DNA from: Acidobacteriota bacterium
GTDB taxonomy: Bacteria; Acidobacteriota; Vicinamibacteria; Vicinamibacterales; CAVVIG01
Reading direction: 5' to 3'
Assembly (NCBI GenBank): GCA_003222555.1
Contig: QHWL01000086.1
Coordinates: 1 to 8,980, forward strand
Length of the DNA: 8,980 nucleotides
Of this stretch, positions 1-5,506 are shown in pieces. Under the pieces are notes generated by a model, which was not told the DNA's origin, made no database searches, and saw only the letters and a list, made by a program, of their open reading frames with translations. Made by a program: the position numbers and the translations under genes. Numbering within the stretch: position 1 is the first letter of the stretch; each line of letters begins with the position of its first letter.

Positions 1-2
1 AC

Positions 3-740
3 ATCCTGGTCACCGGCAACCGCGATATGCTGCTGCTCGACGTCACGCCGCTCTCGCTCGGCATCGAGACGATGGGCGGGGTGATGTCGAAGATCATCCT
101 GCGCAACTCGACGATTCCGGCGACGGGCAGCGAGATGTTCACGACGTTTGTCGACAATCAAACGGCGGTCGACATCCACGTGCTCCAGGGCGAGCGGGAG
201 CTGATCGTCGACAACCGATCGCTCGCGCGGTTCAAGCTCCGCGGCATACCCCCGATGCCTGCCGGGATGCCGCGCGTCCAGGTCCAGTTCCAAATCGACG
301 CGAACGGCATTCTCAGTGTGACGGCGCGCGAGCTGCGTACCGACATCGAGCAGACAATCGAGGTGAAGCCGTCCTACGGCCTTACCGACGACGAAGTGGA
401 GCGGATGCTCGTCGAGTCGTTCGAGCACGCCGAGGCCGACTTCGCCGCGCGCCTGCTGATCGATGCCCGGAACGAAGCCGAGACGGTCATTCACGCAACC
501 GAGAAATCACTGCGCTCGCCCGAGTTCGCCGCGATTGCGGAATCGGAGCTCTCTCCGGGTGAGCGCGAGCGGATCGAATCGGTGCTGGCCGGCCTCAAAA
601 TGGTGTTGAGCTCCCCGGACCGCGAGACGATCCAGAAGTGGACGCAGGCCCTCAACGACGCGACCCGTCATCTCGCGGAAGTCATGATGAACCGCTCGGT
701 TCACGCGGCGCTTTCTGGCCGCAATATCACGGATATGTGA
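3..740 (+). CDS. hscA: Fe-S assembly chaperone HscA (Hsp70 family), C-terminal part
   Basis: This is the C-terminal 245 residues of HscA, the specialised Hsp70 that with HscB helps transfer [2Fe-2S] clusters from the scaffold IscU. The frame is open from base 3 and the true start lies upstream of the window; the ATG at 27 is internal. The fragment begins at the end of the ATPase domain (MLLLDVTPLSLGIETMGG, the Hsp70 linker and start of the substrate-binding domain). It continues through the beta-sandwich (TTFVDNQTAVDIHVLQGER, then a SLARFKLRGIPPMPAG stretch) and the helical lid, and stops with TGA. The wording QGERELIVDNRSLARF and VKPSYGLTDDEVERML is typical of HscA rather than DnaK, and there is no DnaK-like acidic, Gly-rich tail. 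The full-length family has about 616 residues, so roughly 40 percent is present. Fdx and IscX directly downstream confirm an isc operon. Confidence 0.95.
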   Translation: MLVTGNRDMLLLDVTPLSLGIETMGGVMSKIILRNSTIPATGSEMFTTFVDNQTAVDIHVLQGERELIVDNRSLARFKLRGIPPMPAGMPRVQVQFQIDANGILSVTARELRTDIEQTIEVKPSYGLTDDEVERMLVESFEHAEADFAARLLIDARNEAETVIHATEKSLRSPEFAAIAESELSPGERERIESVLAGLKMVLSSPDRETIQKWTQALNDATRHLAEVMMNRSVHAALSGRNITDM

Positions 741-749
741 TGGACCTTC

Positions 750-1160
750 ATGCCTAAAGTCACCTTTATCATCGACGGCGAGACGCAGACCGTCGAGTTC
801 GAGCACGGCGAAGTGCCGTACTCACATCACGGCAAGCCGGAATCGTTTCTCGACGTCGCCAAGCACTTTCACATCCCGCTCGAGCACGCCTGCGGCGGCA
901 GCTGCGCCTGCACGACGTGCCACGTCATCATCAAGGAAGGCGAGCAGAACCTGAGCGGAATGGAGGACGACGAAGCCGACCGCCTCGACACGGCCTGGGG
1001 CCTGACCGCTCGTTCGCGTCTCGGGTGTCAAGCCGTCATCAAGGGCGACGTCGTCTGTGAGCTGCCGATGTATACGCGTAACTACGTACAGGAAGGCGGC
1101 GGTATCCAGCTCGGAAAGTCGGACAGGAAGGAACGCAAGACGCAGGAGGCTACGCCGTGA
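750..1160 (+). CDS. fdx: [2Fe-2S] ferredoxin of the ISC system
   Basis: A 136-residue ISC-type ferredoxin, the electron donor for Fe-S cluster assembly on IscU. The four cluster ligands fit the adrenodoxin-like pattern C-x5-C-x2-C-x35-C: C48, C54, C57 and C93, within HACGGSCACTTCHV and SRLGCQA. C52 and C103 are extra cysteines; C52 is shared with the E. coli SCACTTC motif. The DxAWGL segment (about 80-85) is also typical. The ATG at 750 follows the hscA stop by 9 bases with no good Shine-Dalgarno, so re-initiation after hscA is likely. Compared with E. coli Fdx the region before the first cysteine differs (VPYSHHGKPESFLDVAKHF), and there is a charged C-terminal tail of about 20 residues (KSDRKERKTQEATP). 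The gene ends in GTGA, overlapping iscX. Confidence 0.94.
   Translation: MPKVTFIIDGETQTVEFEHGEVPYSHHGKPESFLDVAKHFHIPLEHACGGSCACTTCHVIIKEGEQNLSGMEDDEADRLDTAWGLTARSRLGCQAVIKGDVVCELPMYTRNYVQEGGGIQLGKSDRKERKTQEATP
1144..1149 (+). promoter_or_regulatory. Ribosome binding site of iscX
   Basis: AGGAGG lies 7 bases before the GTG at 1157. A full-strength Shine-Dalgarno inside the fdx coding region fixes the non-ATG start of iscX despite the overlap with the fdx stop codon. Confidence 0.8.
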
Positions 1161-1360
1161 AGTGGATCGACGCTGAAGACATCGGGATCGCCCTGGCCGA
1201 GAAATTTCCCAACGTCGATCCTCTGACGATCCGGTTCACCGACCTGCGCGAGCGCGTCCTCGCGCTGGACGGGTTCGACGATGATCCCAAGGCGTCGAAC
1301 GAGCCGAAGCTCGAAGCGATCCAGATGGCGTGGCACGAGGAATGGGAGGACGCGCAGTGA
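1157..1360 (+). CDS. iscX: Fe-S assembly protein IscX (YfhJ)
   Basis: A 67-residue acidic protein matching IscX over its whole length (family about 66 residues). IscX is a small partner of cysteine desulfurase IscS and binds iron; it is thought to tune the rate of cluster assembly. Family hallmarks visible are KWIDAEDIGIALAEKFPNVDP at the start, the RFTDLRERVLAL segment, DGFDDDP, and EAIQMAWHEEWED at the C-terminus. It starts with GTG at 1157, sharing GTGA with the fdx stop, and is preceded by AGGAGG. Its own stop again overlaps the next gene through GTGA. Its position directly after fdx is the classical hscBA-fdx-iscX order. Confidence 0.95.
   Translation: MKWIDAEDIGIALAEKFPNVDPLTIRFTDLRERVLALDGFDDDPKASNEPKLEAIQMAWHEEWEDAQ
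1345..1350 (+). promoter_or_regulatory. Ribosome binding site deciding the start of the four-helix membrane protein
   Basis: GGAGGA lies 6 bases before the GTG at 1357. This favours 1357 over the upstream in-frame GTG at 1330 and gives the same GTGA overlap arrangement as at the fdx-iscX junction. Confidence 0.7.
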
Positions 1361-1851
1361 AGCTTGGCGGCATGTTCCGTCCAGGCATGCGCGCGTATTT
1401 CATTCCACTTCTGGCCGGCGTCGCGCTCACCGTCAGCGCCTTTCTGCCGTGGGTGATCGTCGGCGACGTCTCGCTCGAAGGCATTCCGGACGTCGCGGCG
1501 CTGTGGATTGCCGGCCTCGGCGTCCTCGCGGCCGTGCTCGCGACGCTGAGCCTCATCACGCGGAAGAATTCGCGCCACCCGCTGCTCCTCATCGGCCTCG
1601 TGTCGCTCGGCATTACGTTTCTTTCCTGGCGAATCATGCCCCGCGCAGCAGGGGAGCGCGCTCTCACGGTGGCCCAGGCCTTCGCCATCGTGGAGAACAG
1701 GCCAATGGGAGCGGCGCCGACGGCGCTCGTCGGCAGCGGCCTCTACCTCGGGCTGGCGGCCTCCGGCGTGCTCGTCGGTTTCGGCATGACAATCGTCATC
1801 AAGCGCGCAGCGCAGCCATACGTCGTCGTGGAGCCAGACGACGATGTCTAA
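1357..1851 (+). CDS. Conserved-looking four-helix membrane protein of unknown function
   Basis: A 164-residue integral membrane protein that I cannot assign to a named family. Four hydrophobic segments are visible at about residues 14-35 (AYFIPLLAGVALTVSAFLPW), 46-68, 75-95 and 123-148. The loop between helices 3 and 4 contains RAAGERALTVAQAFAIVENR, and the tail is acidic (EPDDDV). Helix 1 ends in the FLPW motif seen in several small uncharacterised membrane proteins. The GTG start at 1357 is chosen for its strong ribosome site and 4-base overlap with iscX; a GTG at 1330 would add 9 residues. The tight coupling to iscX implies co-transcription with the isc genes, but no Fe-S or metal-binding motif is visible, so a functional link is only inferred. 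Stop TAA at 1849. Confidence 0.75.
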   Translation: MKLGGMFRPGMRAYFIPLLAGVALTVSAFLPWVIVGDVSLEGIPDVAALWIAGLGVLAAVLATLSLITRKNSRHPLLLIGLVSLGITFLSWRIMPRAAGERALTVAQAFAIVENRPMGAAPTALVGSGLYLGLAASGVLVGFGMTIVIKRAAQPYVVVEPDDDV

Positions 1852-1860
1852 GAATGACGG

Positions 1861-1999
1861 TCCGCCTGAAGAGATTGCGAACAAATCACGTTCAACGCAG
1901 AGACCGCGGCCGCAGAGAAGAAATGCCCAATGATTTCTCAGCGTGCTCTGCGAGCTCTGCGTTCAAACGTCGCATTTTTTCACAGGCTCTGAAGGCGGA
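1861..1999. repeat. Long imperfect palindromic repeat, copy 1 (9-bp units)
   Basis: The core at 1894-1963 has arms of 9-bp units ending in CGCAGAG. The left arm is AACGCAGAG, a shortened unit, GCCGCAGAG; the right arm, read on the - strand, is AACGCAGAG, CTCGCAGAG, CACGCTGAG. At the apex AGAAAT pairs with ATTTCT around GCCCAATG. Symmetry extends outward: TCCGCCtgaAGAG at 1861 mirrors the complement of CTCTGAAGGCGGA ending at 1999, so the element spans about 139 bp. It fills nearly all of the gap between the membrane-protein gene and mqnD. A run of six T (1975-1980) follows the core hairpin, so it could act as a terminator for the isc transcript; that is inference. Families of this type are dispersed in soil bacterial genomes. 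Confidence 0.85.
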
Positions 2000-2035
2000 G
2001 GAACGACGGACTTTACGAGCGCTCAAAAGAACCGA

Positions 2036-2863
2036 ATGAGAATCCGTGTAGCCCACAGCCCCGATTCCGACGATGCGTTCATGTTCTACGGCCTGGCGAG
2101 CGGGCGGGTCCCCTCAAGCGGCTTCGACCTCGAACACGTGCTGTCGGATATAGAAACGTTGAACCGCGCCGCGTTCACGGGAACCTACGAAATCACCGCG
2201 GTGTCGTTTCACGCGTACGCCCATCTGACCGATCGCTATATCTTGCTGCCGCACGGAGCCAGCATGGGGGACCGCTACGGCCCCGTCGTGGTCGCAAAGA
2301 GGGACGGTCCCGCCTCGCTCAACGGGATCCGCGTCGCAATTCCCGGCGAGCTGACGACGGCGTTTCTGACGCTGCGGCTGTTCGACCCTTCCGTCGAATA
2401 CGTTGTCGTGCCATTCGATCAGATTCAGGAGAAGGTGCACGCGGGCGATGTGGCGGCCGGACTGCTCATTCATGAAGGACAGCTGACGTACGCCGATGAA
2501 GGACTCCGGAAGATCGTCGATCTCGGCGAGTGGTGGGCCGATCGCACCGGTGGCCTGCCGCTGCCGCTCGGCGGCAACGTGATCCGGCGCGACCTCGGAG
2601 CGGCGGCGATTTCGACGCTCTCGCGCTTGCTGCGCGAAAGCATCGCGTACGGCCTCGAACACCGGGAAGAGGCAGTCGATTACGCGATGCAGTTCGGCCG
2701 CGGGCTCGATCGGAAGCGGACGGACCGGTTCGTGGGGATGTACGTCAATGGCCTGACACTCGATTACGGCGACCGCGGACGTCAAGCAGTCCGTCGGCTC
2801 CTCGACGATTCGCGCGCCGCGGGGTTGTTGCCGAAAGCCGTCGAAGTCGAATTCGCGAGCTGA
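2036..2863 (+). CDS. mqnD: MqnD-type 1,4-dihydroxy-6-naphthoate synthase (futalosine menaquinone pathway)
   Basis: A 275-residue cytoplasmic protein with the periplasmic-binding-protein type II fold of the MqnA/MqnD family. MqnD converts cyclic dehypoxanthinyl futalosine to 1,4-dihydroxy-6-naphthoate in menaquinone synthesis. It resembles Thermus MqnD along its length: LSDIETLNRAAFTG (about 36-49), SFHAYAHLTDRYILL (57-71), the YGPVVVAK strand (81-88), RVAIPGELTTAFLTL (99-113), GLLIHEGQLTY (142-152) with the likely catalytic His146, and VDLGEWWADRTGGLPLPLG. The N-terminal motif is HSPDSDDAFMF rather than the SPCPNDTFIF of Thermus, so a paralogous subgroup is possible. ATG 2036 is chosen because MRIRVAHSP is where the family starts; an in-frame extension back to 1943 only reads the palindromic repeat. 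The ribosome site is weak. It is a stand-alone gene with no other mqn gene in view. Confidence 0.82.
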   Translation: MRIRVAHSPDSDDAFMFYGLASGRVPSSGFDLEHVLSDIETLNRAAFTGTYEITAVSFHAYAHLTDRYILLPHGASMGDRYGPVVVAKRDGPASLNGIRVAIPGELTTAFLTLRLFDPSVEYVVVPFDQIQEKVHAGDVAAGLLIHEGQLTYADEGLRKIVDLGEWWADRTGGLPLPLGGNVIRRDLGAAAISTLSRLLRESIAYGLEHREEAVDYAMQFGRGLDRKRTDRFVGMYVNGLTLDYGDRGRQAVRRLLDDSRAAGLLPKAVEVEFAS

Positions 2864-2891
2864 ACCGTTTTTCCCAAGCCAGTTGGCTCAG

Positions 2892-3007
2892 GCCTTCAGA
2901 GATTGTGAACACATCACGTTCAAACGCAGAGGCCGCGGAGGCCGCAGAGAAGAAAAGCCCAAGGATTTCTCCGCGTGCTCTGCGAGCTCTGCGTTCAAGC
3001 GTCGTAT
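2892..3007. repeat. Long imperfect palindromic repeat, copy 2
   Basis: Second copy of the element at 1861-1999, in the same orientation. The core 2923-2995 has three full 9-bp units per arm: AACGCAGAG, GCCGCGGAG, GCCGCAGAG on the left; AACGCAGAG, CTCGCAGAG, CACGCGGAG on the right arm read on the - strand. By eye it differs from the copy 1 core by four substitutions and one 3-bp gap. The left flank (GCCTTCAGAGATTGTGAACACATCACGTTC) is shared with copy 1, but the right flank diverges after about 3007, so this copy is truncated on that side. It lies between the convergent ends of mqnD and the binding-protein gene, where such a hairpin could end transcription from both sides. Confidence 0.85.
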
Positions 3008-3024
3008 AGTGGTGAAAAACGGCG

Positions 3025-3903
3025 CTAAACCGGCCCAACCTCGGTGTCCTTTGTCTCCTTTGTGGTGACCAGGCGGTCGAGAGGTTCCAAAGGTTCGAGA
3101 GACGCGTCGATCTCGACACCGTGCACGAACGCGAGAAGCGCGTGCAATTGGCGCACCCCTTCGGTGAGGCTCGCAGGTCCCGGCTGCAGGATATAGGTCG
3201 ACTTCACCTCGAACAGCCAGTTGTCCCGTACGGCGGCGACGGCCGTCCAGCCCGGTCGGCTGCGGATGGCGGCCTTCTTCACTTTTTTCCCGCACCACGA
3301 CGCGAAGATCACTTCGGGATCGCGCCGCGCGACCTCCGACGGATCGACGATGCGATCCCGGGCGAGCCTGGCGCCCGCGAGCTCGGGAAAAAGCGGACGG
3401 CCGCCCGCGATCTCGACCAGTTCCTCGACCCATCGGATTCCGGAAATCAGCGGGTCATCCCATTCTTCGAAGAACACGCGCGTCGGCCGCGTGAAGCGCG
3501 CCGCCGATTCACGAATGCGATCGAGGTCGGACGCCAACCGGTCCGCAAGCTTCTCGGCCTCACGCTGACATCCGACCAGACCGCCGAGCATTCGAATCAT
3601 CTGCAGAATTTCGGCGATGCTCCGTTGATTGAACGTCACCACGGCGATGCCGCGGCGCACGAGCTCCGCGGCAAGGGCTGCCTGGAGATCTGAAAACGCC
3701 AGCACCAGATCGGGCTCGAGCGCCTCAATCTTGTCGAACCGCGCGTTGATGAACGCCGAGACTTTCGGCTTCTGCCGCGCCTCGGGCGGGCGCACCGTAT
3801 ATCCAGACACGCCGACGATGCGATGCCCCTGACCGAGCAGGTAGAGCGTCTCGGTCGTCTCCTCGGTCAAGCACACGATCCGCCGCGGATACGACCCGTT
3901 CAT
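3025..3903 (-). CDS. Signal-less BtuF-like cobalamin-binding protein
   Basis: A 292-residue protein of the BtuF/FepB periplasmic-binding fold (COG0614) without signal peptide or lipobox: it starts MNGSYPRRIVCLTEETTETL, going straight into the first strand, so it should be cytoplasmic. It matches the group usually labelled cobalamin-binding protein, with RIVGVSGYTVRPPEA (28-42), KIEALEPDLVLAFSDLQ (58-74), FNQRSIAEIL (91-100), FFEEWDDPLISGIRWVEEL (144-162), FASWCGKK (200-207) and LQPGPASLTEG (239-249). The ATG overlaps the stop of the upstream Dph6-like gene by ATGA, so it is the last gene of the operon. The normal fold ends near residue 262; residues 269-274 are a two-unit LEP repeat, and 278-292 are encoded by a dispersed repeat. 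The likely role is binding or handing over imported corrinoid inside the cell; that role is inferred. Confidence 0.85.
   Translation of the reverse strand: MNGSYPRRIVCLTEETTETLYLLGQGHRIVGVSGYTVRPPEARQKPKVSAFINARFDKIEALEPDLVLAFSDLQAALAAELVRRGIAVVTFNQRSIAEILQMIRMLGGLVGCQREAEKLADRLASDLDRIRESAARFTRPTRVFFEEWDDPLISGIRWVEELVEIAGGRPLFPELAGARLARDRIVDPSEVARRDPEVIFASWCGKKVKKAAIRSRPGWTAVAAVRDNWLFEVKSTYILQPGPASLTEGVRQLHALLAFVHGVEIDASLEPLEPLDRLVTTKETKDTEVGPV
3040..3070 (-). repeat. Dispersed 9-bp-periodic repeat fragment forming the 3' end of a gene
   Basis: On the - strand this reads ACCACAAAGGAGACAAAGG followed by ACACCGAGG, a series of 9-bp units (xxxACAAAGG-like). Repeats with this CACCACAAAGGACAC pattern are widespread in soil-bacterial genomes. 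It is read in frame as residues VTTKETKDTE of the signal-less binding protein. Confidence 0.75.
3082..3099 (-). repeat. Two 9-bp tandem units within the 3' end of the binding-protein gene
   Basis: On the + strand the units are AGGTTCCAA and AGGTTCGAG, encoding LEP-LEP (residues 269-274). A third, weaker unit encodes LDR. It lies directly before the dispersed repeat that forms the protein's tail. Confidence 0.5.
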
Positions 3904-4577
3904 GCGATACCAGCCGATGCCAGCGTGAGATCAGCGAACACGAATCCCTCCCGCTCGATGATGACGCCGGTCTCGACCGGAATCGGTCGGCTGAACATCG
4001 GGCCGCGGTAGGCGAAGCTATGGAACTCGCCGCGCTCGCCGCAGGGATCGATGGACGACGGGAGATCCGCGAGCAACCGCCCGTCGAACTCGCGTCCGGC
4101 GAACGATCGGTCGAGCACCGTTGGATTCACGCATGTGAGCCGCGCGCCCAGATCGGCCGCGACCATCTCGCGCGCGAGCGCCGTGGTGTTGGCGCCGAAG
4201 AGCGGGAAGAGCGGCGTCAGACCTGTGCCGGCGAGCCGCGCTTCTCGGTATCGCCGTACGTCTTCGAGAAATAGATCGCCGAACGCGACGTGGGTGAATC
4301 CCTCGGCAACCGCTCGCTCGACGGTCTGCGCCATCGCGCGCTCGTAGTCGTCGTTCGGACACGGTGACGGAATCGGCACCTGCCAGAGCGGGAGCGCGAG
4401 CGCTTTGGCCTGCTCCTGCAGCAACTCTACGCGCACTGCGTGCATCGCAACGCGTTGCGCCGGCTCGTTGATCGTCGTCAGCAGGGCGCCGAGCTCGATG
4501 CCGGCCAACCCGCGCAGCACGTGCACCAGCCACGCGCTGTCCTTGCCGCTGGACCAGGAGACGAGCGTCTTGTTCAT
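3900..4577 (-). CDS. PP-loop ATP-dependent enzyme, Dph6/COG2102 (MJ0570-related) family
   Basis: A 225-residue protein with the adenine-nucleotide alpha-hydrolase fold, usually auto-named diphthine-ammonia ligase. The PP-loop SSGKDSAW (9-16) binds ATP; other family motifs are PIPSPCPNDDYERAM (68-82), HVAFGDLFLEDVRRYRE (96-112), CVNPTVLDRSFAGREFD (149-165) and the signature DPCGERGEFHSF (177-188). The length is usual for the single-domain members. Bacteria have no diphthamide, so that name cannot be its function here. The family chemistry is adenylation of a substrate followed by attack by ammonia or another nucleophile. The ATG at 4577 overlaps the btuF stop (ATGA), and its own stop overlaps the next start (ATGA). 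Lying between two corrinoid-binding-type genes, it may modify an imported corrinoid, for example by amidation, but this is inference. Confidence 0.88.
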   Translation of the reverse strand: MNKTLVSWSSGKDSAWLVHVLRGLAGIELGALLTTINEPAQRVAMHAVRVELLQEQAKALALPLWQVPIPSPCPNDDYERAMAQTVERAVAEGFTHVAFGDLFLEDVRRYREARLAGTGLTPLFPLFGANTTALAREMVAADLGARLTCVNPTVLDRSFAGREFDGRLLADLPSSIDPCGERGEFHSFAYRGPMFSRPIPVETGVIIEREGFVFADLTLASAGIA

Positions 4578-5506
4578 TTGAATGCCTCTGGGTGAAGAGC
4601 TCGCGCGAACCGGTCGGCCGCGATAACGATGCGCGGCCCCGGCACCACGAATTCATCGCCGACCAGCAGGTACACGCGCCCGCTCTTCACTGCGGGCACC
4701 GATGGCACCGCGTTCCATACACGGCGCTCGGCGTCGAGGTTGGCCGAGGCGATCGAGGCGCCGTAGTGCAGCTCGATGATCACGTCCGGCGCGCGCGTGA
4801 GGATCATCTCCGTGCTCATCATCACCGACTGCCGTTGCATGTCGGCGAGCACGTCGGCGCCGCCGGCGGTCTCGAGCAGGTTGTGGAGAAACCCGTAGCC
4901 GCCGCTTGCGTCCACGTTTCGCAACGACCCGCGGTCGCGTCCGATCACGAGCAGCGTCTTGGGACGCGGCAGCCTTGCGACCCGCGCCCCGATGGCGGCC
5001 AGCCGCTGCTCGATCTGTCGTGCAAGCGCGTCGGCGGCTTCCTTCAGCCCAACCCGCGCACCGAGGGATCGCATGGTCTGGGTGATGTCGGCCAGGTTCC
5101 GATGCGTGTATGGGTAGATTGGAATGCCGGCACGCCCGATCTGCCGTTTCAGCTCCACCTGTGTGTCGTACACGACGACGAGATCCGGCCTGAGCGACAA
5201 AAGGCGCTCGACGTTCGGATCGATGAGGCCGCCGACGCGGGGAATCTTCTCGACCTCTGGCGGAAAGTGATCGTAGTTGCTGACGCCCACCACCCGGTCG
5301 CCGCCGCCGATCGCGAAAAGCATTTCGGTGGTGGAAGGCACCAGAGAGACGATGCGCCGAGGACTGTCGCCGCGCGCAGGGGCGGTGCGGGCTCGGGCCT
5401 GGATCACGGCTGCGCTGCCGGCGGTCGGGTTCGCTTCGAGCCAGGGCCGAAGGCCTGCGCCACAGGCGAGAGCGCACAGCAGCGTGAGGCGCGCCCGATG
5501 CTTCAT
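4574..5506 (-). CDS. btuF: Secreted BtuF-like vitamin B12 / metal-chelate binding protein
   Basis: A 310-residue substrate-binding protein of the BtuF/FhuD type that should capture the ligand in the periplasm and deliver it to the BtuC-like permease. It begins with a signal peptide (KHRAR, then LTLLCALACGAG); cysteines 11 and 15 do not make a good lipobox, so soluble export is as likely as lipidation. Mature-domain motifs are PRRIVSLVPSTTEMLFAIGGG (49-69), VVGVSNYDHFPPEVEKIPRVGG (72-93), DPNVERLLSLRPDLVVVYD, IYPYTHRNLADI and, near the end, RVWNAVPSVPAVKSGRVY with a VVPGPRIV segment. The ATG at 5506 is chosen because it shares ATGA with the permease stop; an ATG at 5527 would add MAAFSSW. The frame is open far upstream (to 6475), but that part is antisense-like shadow of the permease gene. 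The stop overlaps the next gene by ATGA. Confidence 0.88.
   Translation of the reverse strand: MKHRARLTLLCALACGAGLRPWLEANPTAGSAAVIQARARTAPARGDSPRRIVSLVPSTTEMLFAIGGGDRVVGVSNYDHFPPEVEKIPRVGGLIDPNVERLLSLRPDLVVVYDTQVELKRQIGRAGIPIYPYTHRNLADITQTMRSLGARVGLKEAADALARQIEQRLAAIGARVARLPRPKTLLVIGRDRGSLRNVDASGGYGFLHNLLETAGGADVLADMQRQSVMMSTEMILTRAPDVIIELHYGASIASANLDAERRVWNAVPSVPAVKSGRVYLLVGDEFVVPGPRIVIAADRFARALHPEAFK

Noticed and set aside
1150..1884. Open frame of 244 codons on the - strand opposite iscX and the membrane protein
   Set aside because: It has low-complexity Arg/His/Glu-rich composition, no recognisable motif, and lies opposite two well-supported genes with ribosome sites.
1943..2035. N-terminal extension of mqnD by 31 residues
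   Set aside because: The extension reads through the palindromic repeat (translated as CELCVQTSHFF and so on) and has no family similarity; MqnD proteins start at MRIRVAHSP, matching ATG 2036.
1861..3007. CRISPR array
   Set aside because: There are only two copies about 1 kb apart with a gene between them; the 9-, 12- and 15-bp arrays have no spacers.
2864..3024. Cobalamin riboswitch or promoter between mqnD and the last gene of the - strand operon
   Set aside because: The two genes converge, so neither needs a leader here, and no B12-box-like sequence was seen. A riboswitch would be expected upstream of the receptor, beyond base 8980.
2883..3068. Small + strand frame spanning the repeats at the mqnD 3' side
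   Set aside because: Its translation (RRGRGGRREEK, then FSACSASSAFK) is simply the repeat. Such repeat translations are often mis-annotated as hypothetical proteins.
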